A stretch of 64,000 nucleotides of DNA from Anthoceros angustus (GCA_010909165.1 MU008155.1:248001-312000), one strand, 5' to 3'. Numbered from the stretch's first letter, positions 33,324-45,499 are shown. Numbers and translations are program-made. Notes: a model not told the origin generated them from the sequence alone.

Positions 33324-35777
33324 TGGTGCTGGGGGGATGCCGGAGCCCTGATGGGCGATGGGTGATTTTGTTCATAGACTACGTTTTTTCTTTTTCTTTG
33401 TAAAGGAAAGTCAGCTTGTATAGAGAGGGGACGGTTGCGTTGTTGCCGTGGGTTAGGTTGGGCTGGGTTGGGCAATCGGGCTTGTATTGAATGACTGCGT
33501 CTTGGGCAGGCTGCATGTGAGCCGATGTATGGGATGCATGTGGCAGTGGTGGAGCCAGGAGGTGCCAGGGAGTCAGCTCGAGGTGCCAGCTTGCAGCACG
33601 CAGGACGTGGAAATGAATTTGCTGTCCTGGCCCTGCCCTGCCCTGCTCTGCCGGGTGGGCTGGCAGTTTGGATCCATCCCCCAGCCAGCAACCCAGTGGC
33701 GGTGACAGTTTGAACTGGTGGAGCGGACCGTTGGCAAGGTGGACACAGCAGGGGGCCCCCCCACTGGGGCGCGGCCCCGGCCTCGAGAGGCTGGCTGGCT
33801 GGCTGGCTGGGGGTGGCCCCGGCCCCACAAGCACCCACTGAAGGGCAGGCAGGCAGGCAAGCATGAGCGGCCGTGGAAGCTGAACATGGGGTGGAATGTA
33901 GCTCGGCTTCCTTCCTTCACTGTGCGCCTGCCTGGTTGTATAATTATAACGATGAGCTTGCTTGAAGAGGGAGCGCCTGCCTGGTTGTATAATTATAACG
34001 ATGAGCTTGCTTGAAGAGGGATCTGCTGATCAGAGGTTAGGGCAGGAGATGCACAGGTGTCGGGGCAGGAGCTGCACAGGGAAGGGAAGGTTGAAGGAAG
34101 ATGTGCATGGAAAGCTTGCAGTTACTTGCATTGCAGCTCAAGGTTGTTATGATGCTGTCCTTGCAGTAGTCGTGGGCAGGGAGGTAGGTGTCCTCTAGGG
34201 TTCTGCAGGTCTGGACTAGGTAATAACAGCAGCGGCTGGTTGTGGGCATTGTAGTAGGTGAGGGATGCAGTGAGAGGGACTAAAGGTAAAGAGACTCCTG
34301 ACCAACAAATTGCCACACACACGCTGCTTGGAAGGACTGGAAGCTGGAACAGTCCAGCCCCGGCCGACCCGAGCTGGGAGTCCAACTGCAAAATTGATGG
34401 CAGCTTACTGTGCGCTCCCCAACCAGAAAATAGATGGAAAGCAGGGCAGCCGAGCCATTTATGACCTCCCACCCACTCCGCTCCACTCCTAACGACACCC
34501 GGTCACACGGCCATTCCTAACATCCGCCTGCGTCCTCCATGGAACAAACTGATTAAGGGTGGAGAGCTCGATGTCCTCCATTTCCCGTAGTTGGTGATGT
34601 GCTTGTCGCGGTCGCGGTCATGGTCGACTGGTGGAGTCGTCGTTGGTGTAGACGCTCGCCAGCTTTGAGTGCTTTGTTTGAATCATAGCCATCTCCTCCT
34701 TCAAAAACTTCGTCCCTGCAGCTCGCTTGCAGCAGGCCCTGGCCCATGCTGTTTGCTTCTGCCTTGGTTTCCTCGCCCGCATCTGCATCAAGCCGACTCG
34801 CAGATTCACGTCTTCATGTAGTCTCGTCTCGGACTCCCAGCTGCCTCGTGTGGAAGTCGTCTCGTCTCGTCTCGTATTCTGGGTTCCTCTCTCTCTCATC
34901 AACATTGTTAGCTGTGCAAGTGTGCATTCCGATTCCCGCAGACTTGACGCTGCTGCCTTTGCCTTTGCCTTTGCTTTGCCTCGGCCTTGCCTTGCCTTTG
35001 CCTTTGCCCTGCCCTTCTCCGCCGGGTCGGGCCGGGCCGGGCCCTCGTCCGATTCTCCCTTGCCTGTCTGCCTGCCTTCTTCCTTCCTCCCTCGCTTACT
35101 TGCTCCCCTGCTTTTTCCGCCTCTTTCCACACTCGCTGCCGCTGCCACTTCTGTCTGCTGTCTGCGCGCACGCCTGGCCTGGCTGCCCTCAAAGACGCGC
35201 TCTTCTCCGCGTCTGCCTTTTGCTCTTAATTCTGCTGGACCACCAATGCAGCACGCGCTGTACCTCAGGGCCCCTGCTCCCGCTCGCTCACCTCCAGATC
35301 TGACCTCGCTGCCCCCCCGCCGCCTGCATTGCCTCTCCGCCTCCATGAATCTTTTCGCAGCCCGCTCCCGCTGCCTCTGGCTCACACAGCTGCCTCCTGC
35401 TTCTGCTCGCCTGGAGCTGCAAATTAGCGCTCAAGAATGCTGGCCAGCGGACACATTTTTTGAACTACGCTGCTGTTCCTGCTGCTGCTCTCTCTCAGAC
35501 TGCTGCTTCCCTCAACCTTCTGCTTCTTTGCGCTCAAGTCCGTAGGACATCGAAATATTTCCTCCCAGGCTCGGGCTCAGCGTTGCTCGCAGGTTCAAAT
35601 CTGACAAATGCGCTGTACCCGCACAGCAACCAAGAAAGGGTGGAGCGGGAGTCCTCCCTTCTGGATCTGCCACTCATCGAAGCGAGTCCTGGACCTGGAA
35701 CTGCAACTGCGACAGGGCGGCTTCAGGCTTGAGCAGCGAAGGAGCAGGAGAGGGAGGGACGACTGCCAGCGCTGGGG
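33324..35777. other. intergenic region between TSR3 and FatB, no gene seen
   Basis: The first part is the likely TSR3 3' untranslated region. Simple repeats occur: ggctggctggctggct near 33793, a 49-bp tandem duplication (33924-34021), tctcgtctcgtctcg near 34860 and cctttgcctttgc near 34955-35010. Long open frames on both strands around 34.6-35.5 kb arise from these biased repeats and have no domain. The FatB 5' untranslated region is expected before 35778. Confidence 0.5.
33924..34021. repeat. 49-bp perfect tandem duplication
   Basis: gcgcctgcctggttgtataa... (49 bp) at 33924-33972 is repeated at 33973-34021 without a visible difference, so it is recent. Confidence 0.9.
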
Positions 35778-38223
35778 ATGGATGCAGCGGTTAAAACTGT
35801 GAGATCAGGCTGGGCTGCTGCTGCTTCTCCCGCGGCCTCCACTTCGCATCATCACAGGCTACAGGAGCTGCCAACGCCGGCGCCTTCGCTAAGAAGCAAG
35901 GAGATTCCGCACTTTCTGACCCCGGCCCCGGGCCAGCTATCCACGTCTTCCAGACATAGGACCTGGGTTGGAGATGGACGACTGCAGCAGGACTGCACCT
36001 CCCCGCAGGTTTGTGCCTGCACTTGCTCTTCAGCTGATTACAGGCTCGGGAACTGGTTAGAACACGATCTCGGCGCCAGCTTCTCGCCATTTTCTCGACA
36101 CCGGCACCACACATGTTCTCCATGCCTTCCAGGCAGATGCAGGCCAGATCTCTTCTCCAATTCAGCCTCCACTGATGGCTACGTCTCACACAACCGGACG
36201 CAACAAGAGCTCAAGACACCAGCCAACCGCGTTGCCCCAGCTCGTGAGGTGGTCAAGGATGCGCCTCCTCCTCGGGCTTACACTGGCAAGGTCAATGGGA
36301 CCAGCAACAGCAAGGCTGATCAGCAGCTGCACAATGGAGGTCCTGGACTGCACGCCGGTGCCGGAAGCTACGCAGGCGGCATCATTCCTCCTCCCTCGCC
36401 ACAAGCGCAGAAGCCTCTCACCAATTTTCTTGCCACTCTAGCCACTGTCATACTGGCCGTGGAAAAGCAGAGACGGGCAGATGAGGCAGCCCGGAGGACA
36501 CAGGTCTCTATCGATTCCTTGCGAAGGGGTCGTCTGGTGGATAACGACCTTGTCTATCGACAGCAGTTTGTCATACGATCTTACGAGGTCTCCTATGACA
36601 GAACTGCTTCTATCGAGACCCTGACCAACCTGTTTCAGGTGTGATATCATGCCTGTACCTGTAGAAGCTGTACTAAGATGTTGGCCTTTCTACACTCATT
36701 CATGACATGTAAGTGTCACGTTTATCAGCATGTATGTCAAATCTCATGCTCCTGCTAAGTGGAGTGGTTGTGGAAATGTATGGAAATCGCCCTTCTCTGC
36801 AGGAAACAGCCTTGAATCATGTAGGAATGTCGGACTTTGTTGGGGATGGAATGGGCACAACTCATGCCATGATGCGCCACAGGTTGATATGGGTCGTTAC
36901 CAGGATGCACATCGAGGTTGATCGCTATCCTGTATGGTAAGTGTTCTGCCAAGCCAAATGTTTCAGCCTTCTTTTTTTTATCTTTGGAATTGTGGCGTGT
37001 GGAATTTTATCTTTAAGTTGAAGCTTTGGAGTTGACGGTGGGCTCTCCAACTTATGCAGGGGGGATGTCGTTGAGATTGATTCATGGGTTTGTGGAGCTG
37101 GCAAGAATGGTATGCGTCGTGATTTTCTTGTCAGCGATTACGCAACCGGCAACATTCTAGCTCGCGCAACCAGGTACTTGAGCTGTTCCCGCTCTGTCTT
37201 ATCTTGTGCACGAGCTCCAGCAACAGGCGAGGTTTTCGTTTCTTCTCGTGCTATCACGTGCCTACCACGTCCCTGAAAAATCTGAGAGAGTACCTGAGAT
37301 TTTGATGTGGCTGAGCCGGTGAACACAGTACCTGGGTCATGATGAATCAAGACACGAGAAGACTATCAAAGATGCCAGACGATGTTAGGGCTGAGATTTC
37401 CCCCTACTTCCTGGATCGATCAGTGCTGGAAGATAAGCCAACACAGAAAATTCCCAAGCTGGACGACTCTGCACCATACATACGCTCTGATCTTGTGGTG
37501 AGCTTGTTTCGAAACACTTCAAATTTCCGCTCCTTGGCTTGGATGATACAACGAAGTGAGGTTTTCCCCTCACTCGATGGCCGTTCTACTTGTATGCAGC
37601 CACGTCTAAATGACATGGATATGAATCAGCATGTGAACAACGTCAAGTACATCGGATGGGTTCTTGAGGTGATGGCCCTTTGTCTAGAGACCAGTGAGTG
37701 GTTGTGGATTGTATACATTGTTGTGTGTTTGTGTGGCTGACTGGCACACTGAATCGTTGTGGTGCAGAGTGTCCCGCAATCTCTCCTGGTGGCACATGAG
37801 TTGACCAGCATGATTCTGGAATACAGGCGAGAATGCAGCCACTCAGATGTTGTTCAGTCCATGACATGCCCTGAACCAGAGCCATCTTCCACATCGCAGC
37901 GTCCTGGCACTTCTGGAACAAATGGGGCTTTAAATGGTTCGGCAAATGGGGCTTTGAACGGTTCGGCAAATGGGGCTTTGACTGGTTCGGCAAATGGGTC
38001 TTTGAATGGTTCGGCAAACGGGTCTGCAAATGGTTCTGTGAACGGTTGTGCCAAGGGTTCAACCAATGGTTCAGTAAATGGCCACAAGTCCAGCTTGCCC
38101 AGTCAACCATCCAGAAGCTCGGGCCATGTGCAGTATACTCACCTTCTACGCATGCAGTCTGATCTTTCAGAAATTGTGCGAGGAAGAACAGTCTGGAGAC
38201 TCAAGGGACGCTACATTCAGTAG
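35778..38223 (+). CDS. FATB: acyl-ACP thioesterase, FatB type, with a repeat insertion
   Basis: FatB hydrolyses saturated acyl-ACP in the plastid stroma to release fatty acids for export. Exons 35778-36638, 36803-36936, 37060-37173, 37329-37497, 37600-37668 and 37768-38223 join in frame (600 residues). A long Ser/Pro/His-rich N-terminus serves as transit sequence. A hydrophobic segment FLATLATVILAVEKQ (near residue 225), typical of FatB and absent from FatA, precedes the first hot-dog domain (FVIRSYEVSYDRTASIETL, ETALNHVGMSDFVGDGMG, WGDVVEIDSWV). The second hot-dog domain has DMDMNQHVNNVKYIGW, with the conserved Asn and His, and LEYRREC, with the conserved Cys. It closes with EIVRGRTVWRLKGRY. 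Between REC and the end lies an Asn-Gly-Ser-Ala-rich insertion of about 55 residues coded by a 24-bp repeat. The length exceeds the usual roughly 400 residues because of the N-terminus and this insertion. The start is the only in-frame upstream Met; a shorter form using another exon is possible. Confidence 0.88.
37918..38087. repeat. 24-bp coding minisatellite in FatB exon 6
   Basis: About seven degenerate units of aatggggctttgaacggttcggca, all multiples of three and in frame, encode Asn-Gly-Ala/Ser-Leu-Asn-Gly-Ser-Ala repeats. The copies differ mainly by substitutions at codon ends. Confidence 0.9.
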
Positions 38224-38763
38224 CAAGCGCATGACTAGTCTTCCAGATAAAAGCTGCTCTGTCCTCAGCAACAGGCTGCTCTTCCCATCAGCTGTCAGTA
38301 TTTTTCCTGACTCTCTTGACAGTGTAAGGCATGGCGCTCAACTCTCCTTGAACCCCCGATTTAATGGTCAACTTATAACAAGTGCTCTTGCTCCGAATCA
38401 GTGGTACCTGCTACCACACTTTAGCAGTTGTTGCTGCTGCTCTTATTTACACAACTCAACTCTGTACAGACCCGCATACGTCGGGTAATAAACTTGACGG
38501 CCTTCCCTCGCTTGCCGGAATTTGTGTCAATTTGTCAAGGTGACTCTGCTCCATGGATTCTGCCTCTGCCTGAGTCAGGCGAGAGATACCAGATCAACAC
38601 CCGCCATCAACGAACTTTGTTCAGACGTACAGGATATATGTATCTAGGTTCAACATACCAAACTGGAAAGTGCATTATTTGCCAACGACAGCGTCGTCTA
38701 GCATACAATACCTATGGTGATCTCAATCTCGTTCGGAAAGAGTTACTGATCGTTCTTTTTTCC
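38224..38763. other. region between FatB and the WASHC3 gene
   Basis: 540 bp with no convincing coding frame. It should hold the FatB 3' untranslated region and the WASHC3 promoter and 5' leader. No TATA box stands out. Confidence 0.45.
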
Positions 38764-39732
38764 ATGGATGCGGAAGAAAAGCTTCCCGCAATTCCTGAGC
38801 AACGGACAGTCTTTCTGGTAACATGCTTTCTTTCGTTGTGCCGCTGCGAGATCTGTTGTTCTTTCCACAGGCAATTCCAAGACTTAATGCTCGGGGTTGG
38901 TGTTTTAGGTGAACACATACGTTGTGCATACCGTGCAGCTTTTGAACAAGTTCTCAGCAATCTGCGAGCAGAAGCTTGCCGAAGTTCATAGGTATGTCGA
39001 GCTACTCATCCAAGGTTGCCCTGGTACCATGGCTTTAATGAGGCGTGGTTGCGGCTGCTTGATCTGCTGCAGAAGGGTTCAGAGGCTGGATGCCACCGTC
39101 ACACTTTTAGAGGCCAAGCTGAGAAGTGCTGAGGACGCTGATGGACCAGGCCAGGCATCTGCCCTTGACGTTACCACGCTGGCTGGTATCGGTCATGGAC
39201 CGGAGCAGCCTCTGGAGTCAGCTGAGGATGCTAGTCTCCATCTTGGGTAGTTTCGACACATGCCACTGCTGCAGCTGCGGCCTCAGGAAGCAATTAACAA
39301 TATTTCCTTCTTTGTATGGCAGTGTGAAAGGCAGTCAGCAAGACGTAGTGGCCAGTCCATCGGCGTCATCGAGTGCATCAGAGCGGCATTCCCGTCCTAA
39401 GGTTAACCTGACCGACCTCACGCGGGCAGCTGATGGGGTTTTAGGGTTGCTTATTTCGTTTGTTGCTGGTGTGCTGGTGGACAGATGAAGGACGACCCAT
39501 CCTACTCACGATTTTTCAGAATGCTGCAAGTTGGGGTTCCTGAAAGGGTCAGTATGTGGACTGTGCGCAGCCTCACTTGCTTACAGGTGGAATACGAGGT
39601 TTCGTGGTTTGTTCAAGAGCTCTGATAGTTGCGTGCTTGCCGTTGTAGGCTGTGAAGTTGCAGATGTCAGCAGAGGGCTTCGAACCGTCGCTATTAGACG
39701 CCCCCGATGCCCTCTCACCAGGTGCTGTCTAG
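38764..39732 (+). CDS. WASHC3: WASH complex subunit 3 (CCDC53) homologue, six exons
   Basis: In animals and amoebae this small coiled-coil protein is a core subunit of the WASH complex, which activates Arp2/3 on endosomes. Exons 38764-38817, 38909-38991, 39073-39246, 39323-39437, 39485-39547 and 39649-39732 join in frame to 190 residues, close to the roughly 194 of the human protein. The N-terminus has LPAIPEQRTVFL then VVHTVQLLNKFSAICEQKLA, the conserved first helix. RVQRLDATVTLLEAKLRSAE forms the coiled coil. The middle is Ser/Ala-rich and poorly conserved. The C-terminal signature is DPSYSRFFRMLQVGVPE and then MSAEGFEPSLLDAPDA. Introns are 47-101 bp with GT-AG ends. The gene follows FatB on the same strand. 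All family blocks are in the right order, so the identification is strong. Function in a plant is inference. Confidence 0.9.
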
Positions 39733-41100
39733 AAGGTTGTAATGAGAAGCTAGGAAACACGTAGCCGGTGGGGAAACGCGTCAAATTACTATCACACGGA
39801 CCTGCTCTCCGTTGTATCAGTAAAATGGAGCCCTAGGGTTGGACGGAAGAGGATCTCGGAAATTGTGAGAGTTCGAGGCGAAAGTATCATTTGGAGAAGG
39901 AAGAAATGAAGGTCTGCTACACATATATCAATTCAACTAGCTTGTCTCCATCTCTGCCAGCTCCTCTCTCACTTCCAATTGCAGTGCCGTACACGTCACT
40001 TCATGTACTTTGTTTTGTGCGAGTTGTGTGTCCGGCCCTGCCATCGGCCATGGCACTGTACACGTCTACGTTTACAGCCGGCATTATGATAACAACGAAC
40101 GATGATGAGGAAGGACATTGACCCGTATCCCGTATACCGGCATCTAACAACCACGGGTGTTGGACGTTGGAGCTGTGATTGTCCAGACTGTTTTTATCAA
40201 TCCACTACTTGGAGACAGATCCATCTACTGATTCAGGTTAGTTAGGTGCAACTAGATTGTACTCCACATATGGCAGGTCGCAAGATTGAGCCCTCAGCCT
40301 TGTGCTCAGATTGGTAGATGCCCCCGTGAACAGGTATGCGGCAGCTGCGAGTCCAGGTTGAATTCCTTGCTCGTGCGTGGAATAGGCCCAAGTTTTTTGA
40401 GATATCGTGAATTCAAAATGTTCATCGCAAATTGAAATGATCAACTGTTCAATACCTCTCGGACACTCCAATACCGGGATTCGAAAACGATCTTCTGTAG
40501 GTCTTTTTTATCTCAGCCCTCATTCGCTCCTTTTGTTATTCGATAGTTATAGGTTTGTAACCAACCCCTTCCTTAGTCGGAACCACATATGCAAGTTTCG
40601 TTGCGTGTGGTTCGTCTATTCCTCAAAAAAAAATGGTTCGTCTATTCCTCAACAGAAAAATGTTTATCACGAATTGAACTGATCAATTCATCTCGTACAT
40701 CCTGATACTGGGATTTGAATCCCCTTTTACAATACAATCTTCAAATGCTGTATAGCACACACAGGTGAATGGTCAGTGCACACTTCTTTTGTTTGACAAG
40801 CAAACACGAGAAATTTTGAAGGGGGGAATATCCTCGATGGGGGTTTTTTGTGAATAAGCGCTGAAGGGGGTTGGTAATGGGTCTAAAAGCAGCGGTTTCA
40901 GATATTGTGTGGAAACTAGAGGGGAAAAAAGGGTTTGGCCCATAGATCATACCACTTTTCCGCAGTACATCTCGCCGCCGAAGGGTCTCCCTATTCCCAG
41001 ACCCGTTTGTTTCGGCCAAAACAAGACCCACAATGCACACCCTGTTTGCCGGTCGAGCAATACTGTTTTCTGTCATCTGCAAATCCAACGCCACTATGGA
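39733..41100. other. intergenic region with a SINE-like repeat pair
   Basis: No gene frame is visible. Two related stretches of about 75 bp (40425-40500 and 40663-40742; both contain aattgaa.tgatcaa..ttca and end in a tgggatttgaatccc-like motif) suggest copies of one short repeat. The motif resembles a tRNA T-arm/B-box on the minus strand. Confidence 0.4.
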
Positions 41101-43534
41101 AGGGTATTGCAATCTCGCGGACAGGTTCAATCCATCATACATATTCGTGGGGAACAAAATTTCGTTTATCGTGCAGGTTTAATTTGTGATCCTTCACACT
41201 TTACCGGTACAGGATGAAAACAAGGGAGGGGGCGCCGGCTGATCGGCGCCCTTGCGCCTCTGTACAAGGGTACATTCAACATGTTTGCTATCCGCTTGGC
41301 CACCACTTCCTGGAGAATGACATAGAACAAGTCCCTGCAGTGGGGGAGTCATGTTGCATGTCGTGGTGTTTGAGACAAATTGTGTAAACTGCATATCTCA
41401 CGCAACATAATCACAGGACATAGTCCATCAATATTCACCAAAAGCAGTGGTACGTGTAACTCAATAAAATTTTCTTCAATTTGAACTCTAGTTATGTCGT
41501 CTGACAAGACCAAGAGAGGGTGGCCACCCTAGAGCCATCGAACTCGGTTTGGTTCTAGAGGATGGGCACAAGGGACAAATGAAGTGGGGACACACAAAAG
41601 AAGTCTCGTGTCGATCTATCCACCTTACAAGCTAAAATGAAGGCGGTTGGGCACGGCACCCATGACCGGGAAACCTTAACTCAGATACCCTCAACCGGCT
41701 GCTCCATACTACCCCTAACGACAATGGTTCAGTGGTCTTCTTCTGGACTCACATGAGTCCTCCGTAGTTCACGCCGTCATCACTTGGCTCAACAACATTA
41801 TCATATCGCTATCTTTTGCGATACTTTGACCGGGTTGGTCAGTATGAATCCTCGCAACTCGCTCAATTTGTCCCTGATCACCTTTTTGTACAAAAGGTCT
41901 TTGGTACGGGCACACCACCAACTTGTCTTGAGACATGTACACCTGCTTTTTCACCACAGTGTCATGTGCAATGACGGATCGTCCATTGTTAAAAGTCCCC
42001 TATGTAATATTGGGCGTCATAGCCGCCCTGGCTTCGAGCTGCCTTCCTTCACGCACCAGGCCACCGTTATGTACTCCACTGTCTCAAATCCACCCCTGTC
42101 ATTACTCATGTTCGTTTTGTCCCAAACGAAGGATACCATACCACCCTTGCCACATAATCCCCGCATGCACTCTCTCACGAGGTGAGCTTCTTCCACTCCG
42201 TGCATGACAATGAGCCTGAATTCGTCCGCCGCTCTTGGAAGCTTTGGAAAATCAGCTCATGCCCTCATCCAACCTATCCATGGGACCAATGTCAAAGCCT
42301 CTTGGGACATCCATAACCGAAGGGTATTGCAATCTAGCGTTCAATCCATCATACATATTCGTGGGGAACAAAATTTCGTTTATCGTGCAGGTTTAATTTG
42401 TGATCCTTCACACTTTACCTGAGGATGAAAACAAGGGAGGGCGCCGGTCTTTCACCTCTAAGGGTACATTCAACATGTTTGCTATCCGCTTGGCCACCAC
42501 TTCCTGGAGAATGACATAGAACAAGTCCCTGCAGTGGGGGAGTCATGTTGCATGTCGTGGTGTTTGAGACAAATTGTGTAAACTGCATATCTCACGCAAC
42601 ATAATCACAGGACATAGTCCATCAATATTCAGCCAAAAACAGGTGGTACGTGCAACGGTCATTGCAGCTTCTTCAATTTGAACTCTAGTTATGTACGTAC
42701 AGCGACAAGACCAAGAGGGGGCGCCGGCTGACCGGCACCCTAGAGCCATCGAACTCGGTTTGGTTCTAGAGGATGGGCACAAGGGACAAATGAAGTGGGG
42801 ACACACAAAAGAAGTCTCTGACTGGCTGTCAGTCTATCCACCTTACAAGCTAAAATGAAGGCAGTTGGGCACCGGCACCCATGACCTGGGAAACCCTAAC
42901 TGCATACCCTCAACCGGTGCCGTTCCATACTACCCCTAACGACAATGGTTCAGGCTGGTCTTCCTGGACTCCACAGCTAGTCCTCCCCAGAGTTCACGCC
43001 TTCGTCATCACTTGGCTCAGCGTCAACAACATTGTTATCGCTATCTTTTGCGATACTTTGACTGGCTGGCTGTATGAATCCTCGCAACTCGCTCAATTTG
43101 TCCCTGATCACCTTTTTGTACAAAAGGTCTTTGGTACGGGCACACCACCAACTTGTCTTGAGACATGTACACCTGCTTTTTCACCACAGTGTCATGTGCA
43201 ATGACGGATCGTCCATTGTTAAAAGTCCCTATGTAATATTGGGCGTCATAGCATGCTTGCCTTCCTTCACGCACCAAGCAGTTATGTACTCCTTTTGTCT
43301 CAAATCCACCCTGTCATTACTCATGTTTGTTTTGTCCCAAGCGAAGGATACCATTCCACCCTTGCCACATAATCCCCATGCACTCTCTCACGAGGTGAGC
43401 TTCTTCCACTCCGTGCATGAGCTGAATTCTTCATGTCGTCTTCTCTTGGAAGCTTTGGAAAAGCGTGCTCATGCCCTCATCCATCTATCCATGGGACCAA
43501 TGTCAAAGCCTCTTGGGACATCCATAACGAGAAG
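41101..43534. repeat. 1.22-kb tandem duplication (two units)
   Basis: agggtattgcaatct starts at 41101 and again at 42321, and both units end in the same catgggaccaatgtcaaagc...tccataac stretch. The copies differ by substitutions and many 2-10 nt indels. Each unit carries part of the methyltransferase-like relic on the minus strand. Confidence 0.85.
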
Positions 43535-43860
43535 GTATAAGCCCGTGTCAAGGAACGCATCTCCATAATGTTTCTTTTTCCACTTGATAGTAACATTCTT
43601 TCTCGCACTCGGAACAATGTGAAATGCCCTTCTCTCAAATCTGTCATTGCACGCCGCTCATCCTCAAGACTCTTCCAGCTTGTTAATCTCAAATATAAAG
43701 TTCTTGAAATCCTCGCAACTTTTGCAAATTCTCCACATCCTTTATGCCTGTCAAGAAAAACGTTAGAGCAGGACACCATTCCTATTGTATTCCACAACAA
43801 GGAGACGTTGCGAGGAGGGTGAAGGTCAGACCGCACGGCCCACGCCGCCATCGTGGTTCA
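41770..43860 (-). pseudogene. methyltransferase-like transposon protein relic, copy B (with duplicated C-terminal part)
   Basis: Minus-strand blocks in order are a Lys/Glu/Arg-rich part (WKSLEDERRA near 43.67 kb), LLVMDVPRGFDIGPMD (about 43.53-43.48 kb, frame different from the longest ORF), MHGVEEAHLVRECM (43.4 kb), NNGRSVIAHDTVVKKQVYMS (about 43.2 kb) and DKLVVCPYQRPFVQKGD (about 43.15 kb). The last four recur in the second unit at 42.3-41.8 kb. The DVPRGFD block stands where a DPPY-type catalytic motif is found in N6/N4 DNA methyltransferases of the beta order, and PYQRP where such proteins have a K/R-P turn before the cofactor motif. No intact SAM-binding motif follows. The family call is inference from motif order. 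It is broken and inactive as read. Confidence 0.4.
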
Positions 43861-44054
43861 GCCATGCCCCAACACGAGGGGCGGCCCGCCGGCCACTGGT
43901 GGTAGAGCAGGTCGGCCTACAGCGCCGGCCACCGCGCCCGTGACATGTGCAGCCGCATCCAAACAATCGAGTGGGAGGCCACGCACGGCCCCCACTATTC
44001 CTTCTTTAGACGTGAGCCGCCACCGCCCTAAGCAAAAACTAAAGTAAAACATTG

Positions 44055-44330
44055 TTAGGGTTTGGATCTCACCTTCCCAAAGAAAAGCCGCTTTGAAACC
44101 GAGCAATCATGTCGTCTGCTGAGTGTAGAGGATATTCCTTCCTCACTTCCTCGAAGATGAGCATCCAAATGTTTAGCCATGGCCACTTGATAATATGCGC
44201 TTTCTTGAAGTAATTTCGCCTCCATTCCTTTGAGATCGAGGATGCTCGCCAATACCTTCCTTGTTGTGAACAAGAATCGTTGTCCACATTCATCGTATAC
44301 CCCGGAATGATTTCGTGGTTTCATGAGCAT
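44055..44330 (-). pseudogene. conserved N-terminal fragment of the methyltransferase-like relic, unknown domain
   Basis: A 91-residue open frame (MLMKPRNHSGVYDECGQRF..., then LLQESAYYQVAMAKHLDAHL) with ordinary protein composition. It continues in another frame as EEVRKEYPLHSADDMIARFQ. Upstream, near 44.37 kb, another minus frame has GTKKKGRKGKSYDPKHEAVY. I do not recognise it. Its place between the 45-kb frames and the 43.8-kb relic suggests one interrupted gene read right to left. Confidence 0.35.
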
Positions 44331-44893
44331 GTCTTTCGCTTGAAATACACTGCTTCATGCTTGGGATCATATGACTTTCCTTTCCTTCCCTTTTTCTTGG
44401 TGCCGCAGTATGTGCTTCTTCCGCCTGTGTAACGCCCGCTTCCCACTTTGAAAAGATCTTATCAATATTATCCCATACCTTGCCCTCACCTTGAGATGCA
44501 CAATATGTGTGTCACATTATCCACTTTGTTACCTTGTACGTAATCTTCGTGACCTTCATCATCTTCAATTAATCCAAGAACCTTATAAGATTGAACTTCC
44601 ATGACATGGTCATCACACTCCATCCGGCCGCAATAAGAAGCTCATCCGTAAATATCTTACACTGTTCAATAAAAGACATTTTCTTCATCGGACATTGTGT
44701 TATGGTCGGTTGCAAGAACTCTCATCTCGGCACCGTAAGCCCCGGTATACATGCGCTTCAAAGCAGGACTTCCCGAACAATATCAGTGCTTCATAGCGAC
44801 ATATGTGTGGTTCCCCCAAGTACACCCATAATATATTTCTTGGCCACGAATTTCTTGGTCCAACTTGCTAATATCGTTGCACTCCCGGGGTCA

Positions 44894-45340
44894 TCATGAT
44901 GGCGGAATGCCTTCTTCAATCCTTCCCTTCAAAATAACTCGGGCTAAGTAGTTTGCCCTCGTCCACCCTCTGATTTGGGCATCTGGTGTAATATAAGATG
45001 CGGGCTTCAAATTCTCAAGCTTTACCAATACTGTCTCCGGAACAACTTTCTTTGAATATGCAGAGTCCCTGATTCTTGTCAATGGGTCTGATTCCCGAAT
45101 GGCATCTTCAAGTCTTTCCTCATCTGTCCGCACATGGACAGTCGCTATGTTATCCTGATGGGCTTCACTCCCTGTATCCTTCTTGGACTTTTTCTTTCTC
45201 TTTGTGGAGCCTCGCTCTGTGATGGTACTATGACTGTTGCCGTTCCCACCATGCCTTCCTTTCCCACTCGAGTCCCCTGTCTCCATACCCTCGGATCTGG
45301 CGGATACTGCAGGGCCTTCAATGGGACCTCTCGCCCACAC
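44894..45340 (-). pseudogene. open frame of unknown function, probable transposon gene exon
   Basis: 148 residues. The N-terminal third is Gly/Ser/Lys-rich (STKRKKKSKKDTGSE). The rest is compact and protein-like (TDEERLEDAIRESDPLTRIR, then ARVILKGRIEEGIPPS). A following frame on the same strand reads ILASWTKKFVAKKYIMGVLG (about 44.86 kb). No family recognised. It lies in line with the methyltransferase-like relics and may be part of the same element. Confidence 0.35.
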
Positions 45341-45499
45341 GCTCGTCCACGTCTCTGTGCATGGCGTGTCAGGCTTGCCGGCCCCAACCCTTGATGTGCC
45401 TTAGGGAACCCGAGCAGTTGGGTGCAGTGTGGTCTCAACACCACGATCGCCCGGGGGCCATAGTTGGAACCTCCATTGAGGAGCCAGGAAATGGTATGT

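Noticed and set aside
34618-35545. Long frames on both strands (255 and 272 residues)
   Set aside because: They overlap each other in simple-repeat DNA (cctttgcctttgc, tctcgtctcg) and show no domain. This is more likely FatB leader or intergenic DNA.
36009-36132. Possible intron in the first FatB exon (GT...AG)
   Set aside because: Removing these 124 bp shifts the frame and leads to a stop at 36441 before the hot-dog domains. The unspliced frame stays open to the conserved exon junction.
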